This document shows, in pieces, positions 9,404-18,651 of a stretch of DNA of 64,000 bases (position 1 is its first letter; each line of letters starts with the position of its first letter). The position numbers and the translations under genes were made by a program. A model generated the notes under the pieces. It was given only the letters and a program-made list of their open reading frames with translations. It was not told the origin of the DNA and made no database searches. The stretch is from Bin5 sp034428435 (GTDB lineage Bacteria > Chloroflexota > Anaerolineae > Caldilineales > Caldilineaceae), in NCBI GenBank assembly GCA_034428435.1, contig DAOUHY010000288.1, forward strand, positions 1-64,000. The letters are read 5' to 3'.

Positions 9404-12118
9404 TCACGAGCGCAGTTTCCCGCCAGTGGCCCTCTCGACAGTGCGGATGATTCGCTGCCGGAGCCGGTTGACCTCTTTTTCCTTTAAGCTGTGGTCCAGG
9501 CTCTGGTAGGTTACGCGATAGGCCAATGACTTGTAGCCTGCCGGCAACGACTCGCCGCGATAGATGTCAAAAAGCTCTACCGAAGTGAGTCTTGGGTCCC
9601 CGGCGCGCCCTCCTCCATCAACAATTGCATCGTGCAGGCGGCGCTGCGTAACTTCCTCTTGGACGACGAATGCCAGGTCTTCGACCACGAGAGGGTAGAC
9701 GCTGATTGGGTCCATCTGCGAAAGCCGCCAACTCGGGCGGACCAGGGGATCGACTTTCAACTCCGCCACGACAACGCGTTCGCTTCCCAGGCCAAAGGCG
9801 TTGCGGACCTGTGGGTGCAGCTCTCCGACGATCCCAAAATGCCCATCCTGCAGAGAAATGAGTGCGCAGCGGGGTCCGAACATGGTCTCGCTTTCGGCGT
9901 CGTCGGCGCCGCTCTCGGGATGGGCGCTGAACAGATAGCAGTCTGACGGGAAGCCGAGTCTTTCCAACAGCGTTTCAATGATGCCCTTCAGATCAAAGAA
10001 GTCAAACAGTTCTGCTTCGGATCGGGACAGCGACGAGGCGGGATCGGCAGTGTCCTGGTATCGGAGTCCTCGCAAGGCGATACAAAGCCTGCGCTCTTCT
10101 TCAGGCAGAATCGAGTCCTCGGCGCCCTCTTCTGAAGGTCCGCCGGGCGCTGGCCGGGGCCGGTAGGTTCGCCCGACCTCAAAGACGGCCAGCCGCTCCG
10201 TGAAACGCAGGTTGTGTGCCAGGTTTTCCAGCGCGCTAACGATTAGGTTTCGTCTCAACACCCGGCGCTCAGGAGAGAGCGGATTGGTCAAGGCTACGAA
10301 GCGACTGGGATCGCTCGCCGCGTGCGCGGCTTCGCCGTTGCTAAGCGTCGGGTTGTCCCGACCTGCACCGGTCAACCTGCCGTGGTTCTCCGGCGTAGTA
10401 AGCGTGTGATTCACGGTATCCTGTAGCCCACAACCGATCAGAATATCGCGGATATTTTCCTCTGTCTCCAGGTACGCATTTCGCCGTTGGGGAGGCAAGA
10501 CGGTATCGAGGAGAGTTTCTGAAATCCGGTCGTATCCGACCACACGCGCGACCTCTTCAGTCAGGTCGGCAGGCACTGAGATATCGAGACGATGCCATGG
10601 TGCGATTGCAGCGATCACGGGTTCACCGTCAGCGCGGGCTAGCCCGAACGCGGCCTGCTCCGAGGTTTCTGCCGGCAAATCAGAGAGCTCTTCAACCTCG
10701 AACTCCAGCCGCAGGAGTGCAGAGCCGATCTCGGACAAGGACAGATCCATGCCCAGCAGGCGTTTCACGTCGCTACGGGAGGTGAAAACCTTGACGCGGG
10801 GTTGCTGGATGGGGTAAGCATCGACGATTCCGGGAGCGACGCGTCCTCCTGCCAGCTGTTGCATTAGGTCGGCTGCGCGACGCGCCGCAAGGTCGTTCAA
10901 GGTGGCCGGTACGCCGCGCGTGAATCGATGGCTGGCTTCACTGTGCAGCCGCAGCGTTTGGGAGGTACGGCGGTTGTTGATCCCCTCAAAGGTGGCCGCT
11001 TCCAGTAAAATGTTCCGTGTCTTCTCATGCACTTCTGTCTCTGCGCCACCCATTACCCCGGCGATGGCAACAGGGCCGGCCTTGTCGGCAATGACCAGCA
11101 TTGAAGGATCCAGTTCGCGCAGCTGATCGTCGAGAGTCTGCAGTTTTTCACCCTCATTGGCGGTACGCACTATGATTGTCGGTTTGGAATCACCGACGCT
11201 TCGGGCCCTGCCGGCGAGAAGATCGTAATCGAAGGCGTGGAGCGGTTGGCCCGTTTCCAGCATGACATAGTTTGTGATGTCGACGATGTTGTTGATTGGC
11301 CGCATTCCAGCGCTGGACAGCCGATTCTGCAGCCATCGCGGCGACTCACCCACTCTAATGTCGCGGAGTACAGTTCCTGTAAAGCGGTGACACAGGTCGG
11401 AGTCGTCGATTTGGGCTGATACGTAGTCTGAAGCACTGTCTTCGCCGCGAGACGCGTCGACATCTTCCGGAAGATGGAGCGCGCCGCCGGTCAGAGCCTT
11501 GACCTCTCTGGCGATACCCCACATCGACAGGCAACGCGCCATGTCCGGAGTCAGATCGATTTCAAGGATCTCATCACCGAGGTATTGGCGCAGGGGTTGT
11601 CCTACGGGCGCGTCCTCGGGCAGCAGGAGGATGCCTCCATGCTCCTCGCTGATCCCCAGTTCCAACTCCGAACAGACCATTCCGCTTGATTCGAAGCCTC
11701 GGATTTTCGCCTTCTTCAACCTCTTCCGGGGGCGAGGCTGTTTGTCGCTATAGGCATCGTTGAGAAGCGAGCCTTCGCGGGCAAAGGCAACCTTCAGAAC
11801 AGGAAGGTCGCCCGCCAACAGCGACCGGTCCTTGTATTGGAAGAGATTTGGAGCACCCGTCACCACTCGCTGCAGGTCCTGACCGGCGGGACCTTCCGAA
11901 AGTTCGTGGTCTACATCCACGAGGACCAAACGGTCGGCGTCGGGATGTGGAAGCACCGCCGCGACCTGTCCGACGACCAGCTTGTCCTCTTCCCACCAGT
12001 CGCCGGTGTTTGTGATGCTCGCCTCCTCCAGTCCGGCTAAGGTCAGACGATTCGCCAGACTAGGCGTGGGCAAAGGTATTTCGACGTATTCCTGGAGCCA
12101 GGACAAAGGAACGAGCAT
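9404..12118 (-). CDS. pheT: Phenylalanyl-tRNA synthetase beta subunit
   Basis: Beta subunit of the alpha2-beta2 enzyme that charges tRNA-Phe. Domains in order: N-terminal OB-fold tRNA-binding region (about residues 40-190, with FESSGMVCSELELG), the B3/B4 editing region (about 220-430, with PINNIVDITNYVMLETGQPLHAFD split across it), B5, the catalytic-like core, and a C-terminal FDX-ACB anticodon-binding domain (about 810-904). At 904 residues it is about 100 longer than the usual 790-820. Extra segments are visible in the tRNA-binding domain (a Lys/Arg-rich stretch near DKQPRPRKRLKK) and later near RPAPGGPSEEGAED. pheS, normally just upstream, is absent here; the next upstream gene is a NUDIX hydrolase. 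Confidence 0.96.
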   Translation of the reverse strand: MLVPLSWLQEYVEIPLPTPSLANRLTLAGLEEASITNTGDWWEEDKLVVGQVAAVLPHPDADRLVLVDVDHELSEGPAGQDLQRVVTGAPNLFQYKDRSLLAGDLPVLKVAFAREGSLLNDAYSDKQPRPRKRLKKAKIRGFESSGMVCSELELGISEEHGGILLLPEDAPVGQPLRQYLGDEILEIDLTPDMARCLSMWGIAREVKALTGGALHLPEDVDASRGEDSASDYVSAQIDDSDLCHRFTGTVLRDIRVGESPRWLQNRLSSAGMRPINNIVDITNYVMLETGQPLHAFDYDLLAGRARSVGDSKPTIIVRTANEGEKLQTLDDQLRELDPSMLVIADKAGPVAIAGVMGGAETEVHEKTRNILLEAATFEGINNRRTSQTLRLHSEASHRFTRGVPATLNDLAARRAADLMQQLAGGRVAPGIVDAYPIQQPRVKVFTSRSDVKRLLGMDLSLSEIGSALLRLEFEVEELSDLPAETSEQAAFGLARADGEPVIAAIAPWHRLDISVPADLTEEVARVVGYDRISETLLDTVLPPQRRNAYLETEENIRDILIGCGLQDTVNHTLTTPENHGRLTGAGRDNPTLSNGEAAHAASDPSRFVALTNPLSPERRVLRRNLIVSALENLAHNLRFTERLAVFEVGRTYRPRPAPGGPSEEGAEDSILPEEERRLCIALRGLRYQDTADPASSLSRSEAELFDFFDLKGIIETLLERLGFPSDCYLFSAHPESGADDAESETMFGPRCALISLQDGHFGIVGELHPQVRNAFGLGSERVVVAELKVDPLVRPSWRLSQMDPISVYPLVVEDLAFVVQEEVTQRRLHDAIVDGGGRAGDPRLTSVELFDIYRGESLPAGYKSLAYRVTYQSLDHSLKEKEVNRLRQRIIRTVERATGGKLRS

Positions 12119-12224
12119 AGTAACTTCTCAACTGGTGTGGCGGCGTACGGTCATTGCCGGAAGCCGTCGATGAACCAAGGATACCGGTGATTCTAGCAGA
12201 AGACGGTATGAATGCGCAGATTGG

Positions 12225-12827
12225 CTAGGTCGACTGGCCGCAGTTCAAGGCACTATTGACGACATCGTGAGCAAGAGAGCGCCAGTACCCCCAGCAGCGT
12301 CGGTGGGAGTCCAGACTTCGCAACTCTTGTGCAATGGTCCCCATCTCTTTGACTGGCACGGTTCGAAAGCCTGCGATCTCTTCTGTATCGGTTGGGCATA
12401 GTTTGTCGCTCAGGCTCCGCAGGTAGAAGACGTAGCTGACGAAAGGGATTACCGAGTTTTCATTTACAAAGTGGCAGTCCAACACGGCCAGAAATCGACA
12501 CAACTGAACCGTCTGCCCAGTCTCTTCGGCGATCTCCCGGAAGAGCGCCGACTCGATTTCTTCGCCGCGTTCGATTCGGCCCGTGGGCAATCGATATATC
12601 GGTTTCTCGTAGCGGTGTTTCGTGTGCAATAGGATTTCGCCGCTTAGCTGGCGGATTGCGAATACCACCTCGCCCCGTCGGTCCGGATTCGCCTGACCTC
12701 GATAGGCGCGCATATAGTTGTCGGTCTCGATGCAGTAGCGATGGCAGCGTGGTTGCCCGTATCTTTCGGCGAGGGCCTCGATTTCCAACTGGTCTATGCG
12801 CGGTTCTACAGAAGACTTTGGAGACAT
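12225..12827 (-). CDS. NUDIX hydrolase
   Basis: Predicted cytoplasmic nucleoside-diphosphate-linked pyrophosphohydrolase, 200 residues. The NUDIX box occupies residues 83-105 (GRIERGEEIESALFREIAEE and following TGQ) and fits the G-x5-E-x7-RE-x2-EE-x-G pattern, except that the last hydrophobic position is Gln105. The N-terminal 60 residues are a family-variable part. It lies about 100 bp downstream of the DUF4062-like gene and 107 bp upstream of pheT, all on the minus strand. The substrate cannot be predicted; ADP-ribose, dinucleotides or dNTPs are all possible. Confidence 0.85.
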   Translation of the reverse strand: MSPKSSVEPRIDQLEIEALAERYGQPRCHRYCIETDNYMRAYRGQANPDRRGEVVFAIRQLSGEILLHTKHRYEKPIYRLPTGRIERGEEIESALFREIAEETGQTVQLCRFLAVLDCHFVNENSVIPFVSYVFYLRSLSDKLCPTDTEEIAGFRTVPVKEMGTIAQELRSLDSHRRCWGYWRSLAHDVVNSALNCGQST

Positions 12828-12923
12828 AACGGCATCACAAGTGTTGAAGAGAGAAACTTCCCGATGCTTGCTGTTTATGCAAGATTGACCGTCTTCGGGA
12901 AAACCTGTCTGGAGCCGGCAGGA

Positions 12924-13532
12924 TCAGCTCTCATCAAGATCTTCTGCGATGAGGGACTGGGCTTCGGCAGGATCGAGGATTATGCCCCCGCCCTCCGCCC
13001 CTCCCGGCACACCTACTCCTGACTGACGAAGCTGCGGTGACGAAGACACGCTATCTAGGCCCTGCCGCAGCTTTAACCTGCTCTGGCGCAAGCCTTCAAC
13101 TTCCACAAGCTGCAGTCCGTAGCGGTTCTCAGGATGGAGTAGAGTGTCGATGAGATCCAGCCCGATCTGCTGTCCCAAATCGCGGCTGCCGTAAAAGGAC
13201 TTCCAGGGCGCATGGGCGATGCGAAGAAACTCACGACCGGCCTGTGTGCGCATTCCCTGCAGCTTAAAGGGAATGATGGTCCTCTCGAGTCGAATCGCAA
13301 GTTGCCATTCTGCGCCAAATGGTGCGGTGATGTCCCTGCCAAGGAGAAAGTAGATTCTGTCGACGTTGCTGATCAGTTCAAATAGGGTATCGTAGTCGAC
13401 ACCTGCGGCCGGCGTACGGCGGATCTCGGCGCCCACCTGGACCGGCAACTCCGCCAAGATGCGGCCGACAAGCGCCCTTTCCTGTTCGAGGTCTTTGGTT
13501 GCACTGACGAAGATGCGAAGTTTCTCTGCCAT
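12924..13532 (-). CDS. DUF4062-like (TIR-like fold) protein
   Basis: The N-terminus (residues 5-22, LRIFVSATKDLEQERALV) matches the opening strand and helix of DUF4062 domains, which are predicted to adopt a TIR/SEFIR-like fold and occur in signalling and NLR-type proteins. The domain continues to about residue 150 (AAGVDYDTLFELISNVDRIYF, then FGAEWQLAIRLERTIIPF). The last 50 residues are Gly/Ser-rich and probably disordered. I prefer the ATG at 13532 over 13580 because it places the conserved RIFVS strand at the N-terminus. No effector or STAND domain is fused. The function is unknown. Confidence 0.55.
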   Translation of the reverse strand: MAEKLRIFVSATKDLEQERALVGRILAELPVQVGAEIRRTPAAGVDYDTLFELISNVDRIYFLLGRDITAPFGAEWQLAIRLERTIIPFKLQGMRTQAGREFLRIAHAPWKSFYGSRDLGQQIGLDLIDTLLHPENRYGLQLVEVEGLRQSRLKLRQGLDSVSSSPQLRQSGVGVPGGAEGGGIILDPAEAQSLIAEDLDES

Positions 13533-13863
13533 AGCAGACCGACTGAATTCTGAGAGGATCCCGAGGAGTTCCATGACCATCTGTAGCGATTCATTCGAAC
13601 TGCTACAGCGCTATTTAACATGATCAGGCACCAAAACGCCAAAATCTCCGGCGATTGTCAGAAGTCGCATTTCAGACCGGAGCGGCGGCTACCGTGCCAT
13701 CTACCGTTTGTGAGATTGACGCAACAGGCAGGGGAAAGAATCGAAAAAAAAGGAATGTAGGTCGCCCTGCGTCGCAAATTGCGGGGCCGTGCACTTACAA
13801 TGGCTGCGGAGGTGCCCCGATTCCAAGTTATCAATCGCAAACGGGGCCAGTATGGAAGGTACA
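13533..13863. other. Intergenic region
   Basis: About 330 bp between gmd and the DUF4062-like gene, both minus. It contains an A-rich run near 13740-13755 but no convincing gene or RNA. Confidence 0.35.
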
Positions 13864-14853
13864 TTAAGCTGAAGACGCGGCATCTCTCTTCAGTCGCCGC
13901 TCCCAGTATTCGAGGTCTGCGTCGACCATCAGGCGGGCCAACTCACCAAAGGAGACGGTCGGCTCCCACCCGAGTTTGCGGCCGGCCTTGGAGGCGTCGC
14001 CGACGAGAAGGTCGACCTCTGCCGGCCTGTAAAAACTGTCGTCCTGGACGACGAACTCCTGCCAGTCAAGGTCGACGTGACCGAATGACTCCTCAAGGAA
14101 CTCTCGCACACTGTGGGTCTCACCGGTGGCGACCACGTAGTCGTCTGGACTCTCCTGCTGCAGCATCAGCCACATCGCACGCACGTAGTCAGGCGCGTAG
14201 CCCCAATCGCGGCGCGATTCCAGGTTGCCCAACCGCAGTTCCTTGCTCAACCCGAGTTTTATTCGTGCGACCCCGTTGGTGATCTTATGCGTAACGAATT
14301 CCAGTCCGCGCCGAGGGCTCTCGTGGTTGAAGAGAATTCCCGAACAGGCGTAGATGTCGTAGCTCTCCCGGTAGTTTACCGTGATCCAGTGGCCGTAAAC
14401 CTTTGCCACGCCATAGGGGCTGCGGGGATAGAACGGCGTGCCCTCGGTCTGGGGGACTTCACGGACCTTGCCGAACATTTCACTGCTACTGGCCTGGTAG
14501 AAGCGGATCTTGGGATCGACGATCCGTATCGCGTCCAGCAGACGCGTCACCCCCAAGGCGGTGAACTCTCCTGTCAGCACCGGCTGTGAGAAGCTGGTGG
14601 GCACAAAGCTCTGAGCTGCAAGATTGTAGACTTCCTGCGGCCGGTATTCCTGCAGTATGCTGATCAGGCTCAACTGATCGAGCAGGTCTCCTTGGGCGAT
14701 CTCGATATCGTCCTGGATGTGCCTGATGCGGTCAAAGTTGATGGTGCTTGTACGGCGAACCATCCCGATGACGCTATAGCCTTGTTTGAGTAGAAGCTCG
14801 GCCAGGTAACTTCCGTCCTGTCCGGTTACACCTGTAATGAGTGCAGTAGGCAT
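13864..14853 (-). CDS. gmd: GDP-mannose 4,6-dehydratase
   Basis: Converts GDP-D-mannose to GDP-4-keto-6-deoxy-D-mannose with bound NADP, the first step to GDP-rhamnose, GDP-fucose or GDP-perosamine. The 329-residue protein has the Rossmann motif G8-x2-G11-x2-G14 (TGVTGQDGSYLAE), the short-chain dehydrogenase YxxxK in PYGVAKVYGHW, and the SSSEMFGKV active-site stretch with the catalytic Thr replaced by Ser-Glu context typical of Gmd. The ATG at 14853 follows AGGAGCC; an open frame extends to 14961 but lacks conserved residues. It lies downstream of the rmd-like gene on the same strand, about 150 bp apart. Confidence 0.95.
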   Translation of the reverse strand: MPTALITGVTGQDGSYLAELLLKQGYSVIGMVRRTSTINFDRIRHIQDDIEIAQGDLLDQLSLISILQEYRPQEVYNLAAQSFVPTSFSQPVLTGEFTALGVTRLLDAIRIVDPKIRFYQASSSEMFGKVREVPQTEGTPFYPRSPYGVAKVYGHWITVNYRESYDIYACSGILFNHESPRRGLEFVTHKITNGVARIKLGLSKELRLGNLESRRDWGYAPDYVRAMWLMLQQESPDDYVVATGETHSVREFLEESFGHVDLDWQEFVVQDDSFYRPAEVDLLVGDASKAGRKLGWEPTVSFGELARLMVDADLEYWERRLKRDAASSA

Positions 14854-15002
14854 TAATTTGGCTCCTGTGGCGTGCCGCGCCGCCTCCGTCTGGCAAAACA
14901 GCGGACCAACTAATGAACTTCGGGATTCGTCCGAATGACATGTCCGGCCTTCACAGCCCATCGACAGTCAGTCAGATCATGGATTCAAGGTTCGACGCCC
15001 TT

Positions 15003-15980
15003 CTATGGACCTCCGGACGAGGCTCTCGTGATACTCCGCCAGTACTGGAGGACATCTCTCAGACTCTCGCGAAGGGGGATGGCAGGAACCCAGCCTGTCT
15101 TCCTGAATAACCTGTTCGGATCACAGACCACACGTGGCACATCGCTTGGCCGTAGTCGCTGCGGATCCTCCTCCAACGTGATTTCTTCAGAACTCAGCTC
15201 GAGCAGGACATTCAGCAGTTCCCAAACAGGTATGGATGACCCGCTCCCAATGTTGTAGACGCCGCCGGGCTCTCCATGCCGGATTGCAAGCCAGTAGGCG
15301 CGGACCATGTCATGGACGTCAGTGTAGTCGCGTTCTGCTTCCAGGTTTCCGACTTTGAGGACCGGTTCCTGCAATCCTGCTTCTATCTCGGCGATCTGAC
15401 GTGCGAAGGCGCTGGCGACAAAACTATCGGACTGCCCCGGTCCGATATGGTTGAAGCTGCGAACGCGGACGGCTGACAATCTGTAATTGTACCAGTACTG
15501 CTGCGCCATCAGGTCCTGTGCGACCTTGCTTATTCCGTAGGGAGAGTTTGGACGCAGCGGCGTCGATTCATTGATGGGAAGGTCGCCGGGCTCAATGAGT
15601 CCGTAGACCTCCGACGATGCGACGACAAGAACGCGGGCGTCCGGAGCGTGGCGCCGCAGTGCCTCCAGCAAGTTCAGCTGGCAACTGAGGTTCAACTCGT
15701 AGACGGCCCAAGGCTGGTCCCAACTGGCGCGGACGTCGCTCCAGGCGGCGAGATGGAAGACGAAATCCGGCTTGACCCGTACGATTACCTCGTCGATCCA
15801 GGACGGATTGCGAAGGTCGCCTTTGTAAAGGTGCAGTTGATCGCGCAAGCTCTGAATCCGACTGTCGGCGCGATGAATTGTGCCGTGGAGTTCCAGTGAC
15901 TGCTTGAAACTTTCGGACAGGAGGTAACCGGCAAGAACTGAGCCGACAAAACCGGATATTCCAGTGATGAGAACGCGCAC
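15003..15980 (-). CDS. rmd: NAD-dependent epimerase/reductase, likely GDP-6-deoxy-D-mannose reductase
   Basis: Extended short-chain dehydrogenase that likely reduces GDP-4-keto-6-deoxymannose to GDP-D-rhamnose. Glycine motif G7-x2-G10-x2-G13 (TGISGFVGS) and YxxxK in PYGISKVAQDLMAQQ are present. The predicted start is a GTG at 15980, preceded by AGGAAAGG; the open frame to 16085 adds a non-conserved tail. The adjacent gmd gene supports the assignment. A GDP-fucose synthase or GDP-perosamine-linked epimerase is the main alternative. The product would feed a surface polysaccharide or glycoprotein, whose glycosyltransferases are not in the window. Confidence 0.82.
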   Translation of the reverse strand: MRVLITGISGFVGSVLAGYLLSESFKQSLELHGTIHRADSRIQSLRDQLHLYKGDLRNPSWIDEVIVRVKPDFVFHLAAWSDVRASWDQPWAVYELNLSCQLNLLEALRRHAPDARVLVVASSEVYGLIEPGDLPINESTPLRPNSPYGISKVAQDLMAQQYWYNYRLSAVRVRSFNHIGPGQSDSFVASAFARQIAEIEAGLQEPVLKVGNLEAERDYTDVHDMVRAYWLAIRHGEPGGVYNIGSGSSIPVWELLNVLLELSSEEITLEEDPQRLRPSDVPRVVCDPNRLFRKTGWVPAIPLRESLRDVLQYWRSITRASSGGP

Positions 15981-16121
15981 GAAGTCTGCCTTTCCTGAAA
16001 GCGCAATTATAGCAGAGACCTTCAGGGCAGCGCGAACACAGGTGAAGGGGCGGGTGCTTCCCAAAGTGACGCTGTACAGTCGCATACCTCTGGAGGCAAC
16101 CTAGCCATGGTCAATTCCATT

Positions 16122-16502
16122 CCAGTTCCCACCAGAATAAGCGCCCCCTCTGACCACCGACCACTCACCACTGCTTTTCTGGGCGGTCGGGCCAAGTCGG
16201 CCCTCCCTTGTGCGGGGGCTCCGCCCCCGCAACGCCCCCTCTCCTACAACATGCCTGGTCGACCTGGTGTCGATATTCGTAACAGGTGCCTAATCGAAGG
16301 TGTCCAGGCAGACCACGTCCCACCAGCCCCATCAGATCCCCGTAGGCGGCCTTTTGCCCGACCTCGCACCCTCCCCAGCTGACGGACGCCACCGTACGGC
16401 CAGGCTTGGCGCCTGCACTGCGTCTCGCCCAAAGACGGTAAACGACTCCAGCCACCGCCGGCTCTGATTCCCCGCCAGACTGCTCCAACCCCAAATCTGG
16501 GA
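16122..16502. repeat. Dispersed intergenic repeat, copy A
   Basis: About 380 bp lying between the divergent rmd and mltG genes. It matches copy B near 58.0 kb at roughly 90% identity by eye, with single-base changes and a 3-bp indel. It begins with a short CCAGTTCCC/CCAGAATAAG segment, passes through imperfect GACCACT repeats, and then has the core with a perfect hairpin at 16212-16230 (8-bp stem GCGGGGGC, loop TCC) and a smaller GGGCC/GGCCC dyad just before it. It ends at CCAAATCTGGGA, itself an imperfect palindrome. Open frames on the minus strand carry a shared AGAEPPHKGG segment, probably not a real protein. Confidence 0.85.
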
Positions 16503-16697
16503 GGAACGCGAAGGGGCAATGCTAAGTCGATTAGGTTTGGATGCATTGCCAGGCAGTTTCAGAACATTGCAGGTCGGAGCGGAATGGGCCGACGAAGAAA
16601 GTCCGACAAGATACGGTTTTCCCTGAGATTAATGCTTCATCTGCCTAAGTGCTATACTCAGATTCCAAGGGGTCCAATTGGGAAAGGAACTTGGGGA

Positions 16698-17912
16698 ATG
16701 AGGCGTCAGCGAATTCAACAGGCAGCCGTTAGTTTGGACAGCCACGGGACAGCCGGACGTACCAGTCTTGCGCGCGTGAGCCTCCTCCTTATTCTTGTTG
16801 TCGCACTGTTCGGGTGCACGCGGGAGGCCACGCTTTTTGATCATCTGGATGCAAATCGCCCCGCGCTATATGTCTCCACATCCGATGATGACAGTGCCAT
16901 AGCCTTTGAAATCGGAGTTGGTACGCCTGCACGCGAGATTTCGGAGAAGTTGGCGTCGGCTGGGCTGATTCACGATGCCGAGCTCTTTGAGGCCTACGTG
17001 AGGTCGATAGGCCGGGCACAGGAGTTGAAGGCGGGGACGTTCCTTCTGAGGGCCACCATGACGCCTGTGGAAATTGCAGAAGTTTTGATGGCCGAACACG
17101 CAGCTGGCGTCTCGGTCACGATTCGTGAAGGCTGGCGCCTGGAGCAGGTGGCTGACGCGCTGGCGCTTGATGGGATCGTATCGGGAGAGGACTACCGGCG
17201 CACCGCGCAGTTGCCGGACCTCACTGCCCTGAGCGAGATTGCCCCTTCCAATTCATCCACCGCACCAAAGGTGGATCCGCCTTCCTGCTGCGACGTCAAG
17301 ATTGAACGCTGGCCGTTTCTGGACGCGCGGCCTGAAAGTGCGAGCCTGGAGGGATTCCTGTTCCCTGCAACCTACCAGCTGCCGGCCGTCGAGCCGACAG
17401 CAGACGAGCTGGTCGCACGACAATTGGACGCGTTTGCGGCCCGAATCATGCCGATTTACCAGAAGGCGGTAGCCGAAGGTGCGAATCCCCCTGACCTGTA
17501 TCGGGCACTGATTATCGCCAGCCTTGTCGAGAGAGAGGCCGTGGTGGCAGGTGAGCGGCCGACTATCGCCGGCGTCATACTCAATCGCCTGGACAACGGA
17601 ATGTTGCTTGAGATTGACGCTACAGTGCAGTATGCAATGGGCTATCAACCGGCAACAGGTCAGTGGTGGAAGACACCTGTTTTTCTGGAGGAATACCAGG
17701 GTGTGCGCAGCCCGTACAACACCTATTTGAACAGAGATTTACCCCCCGGGCCAATCGCAAGCCCCGGCGAAGACTCCTTTCGTGCCGTGCTATACCCTGA
17801 GAACCACGATTTCTTCTACTACGTTGCGACCGGAGATGGCAGCGGCGGACATGCTTTTGCCAAGACGTTCTCCGAGCACCTACAAAACGTCCAGCGGTAT
17901 TTGAACAGGTAA
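16698..17912 (+). CDS. mltG: Endolytic murein transglycosylase MltG (YceG family)
   Basis: Membrane-anchored lytic transglycosylase that cuts nascent peptidoglycan strands and so terminates glycan elongation. About 404 residues from the ATG at 16698, preceded by GGAAAGGAA; an open frame goes back to 16584. The N-terminal hydrophobic segment ends in VALFGCTR, so the anchor could be a lipid rather than a plain helix. The LysM-like N-domain is followed by family motifs LEGFLFPATYQL, SLVEREAV with the catalytic Glu, IAGVILNRL, and SPYNTYL...GLPPGPI-like NRDLPPGPIASPG. It is divergent from rmd, with the repeat between them. Confidence 0.93.
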   Translation: MRRQRIQQAAVSLDSHGTAGRTSLARVSLLLILVVALFGCTREATLFDHLDANRPALYVSTSDDDSAIAFEIGVGTPAREISEKLASAGLIHDAELFEAYVRSIGRAQELKAGTFLLRATMTPVEIAEVLMAEHAAGVSVTIREGWRLEQVADALALDGIVSGEDYRRTAQLPDLTALSEIAPSNSSTAPKVDPPSCCDVKIERWPFLDARPESASLEGFLFPATYQLPAVEPTADELVARQLDAFAARIMPIYQKAVAEGANPPDLYRALIIASLVEREAVVAGERPTIAGVILNRLDNGMLLEIDATVQYAMGYQPATGQWWKTPVFLEEYQGVRSPYNTYLNRDLPPGPIASPGEDSFRAVLYPENHDFFYYVATGDGSGGHAFAKTFSEHLQNVQRYLNR

Positions 17913-18139
17913 TTCTTCTCCAAGACCAGGATAGGCGTCCTTTCCCAGCCTTACTTCTCGCAGCTGGTCGATCGATTCACGTTCTTGCAGCCGTTGAACA
18001 GAGTCACACACTCTTGGACAAAAGAATGTCTGCCAGAAATCGTAAACCGGAATGTGTCGCCAACGTGCGGCTGCTTGGAAGTGAAGCCTGTCGCCAGACA
18101 AGTTGACACTGTCGATGGGATTCCCTAGAATTCACTGGC

Positions 18140-18222
<83 letters not shown>

Positions 18223-18651
18223 CTTTCGGTACGATAAACACCCCCTCCTGAGAGTCGAAGAAAAACGGTCACACGTCGAAGGTGCTCTTAACCGATGACT
18301 TCGACTAGCACTCTCTTGGCACCGGAGACTAAATCCGACCGGCCTCCTTTGATCTGTAGGGCGTTCCCTCCGGGGCTTCTCGTGGCTCAGCCAATTCGGC
18401 TTTGGGTGCCCATCGCCTGCGGCGAAACAGCTGAATGAAGTCAGCCGAAAAGTGGTAGTTCTATGTGTCAACTGACTTGACAAATCGCAGACCCTGAATG
18501 ACACTAGGCGCACTTCGCCCGAGAGGTATTCCACCTAAGATTTGGTTGTCTGGTCAGACTCTCTCAGGCGGGGGTTTGAACACAGGGTTCGACAATCCAC
18601 CGAATCCACTTCCGTTCATTTCTTTTCCACAACTCCATAGGAGGGAAATCA
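18223..18651. other. Intergenic region upstream of the peptide ABC operon
   Basis: About 430 bp after the tRNA gene. A TTGACA at 18476-18481 is spaced 17 nt from GACACT, a weak match to a sigma70-type promoter. I see no small gene or riboswitch. Confidence 0.3.

Noticed and set aside
16584..16697. Extended N-terminus of MltG from ATG 16584
   Set aside because: The extra 38 residues have no family similarity and the ATG at 16698 has a better ribosome site.
18476..18504. Sigma70-type promoter for the peptide ABC operon
   Set aside because: The -35 TTGACA is good but the -10 match is weak (GACACT), so it is listed only as a possibility.
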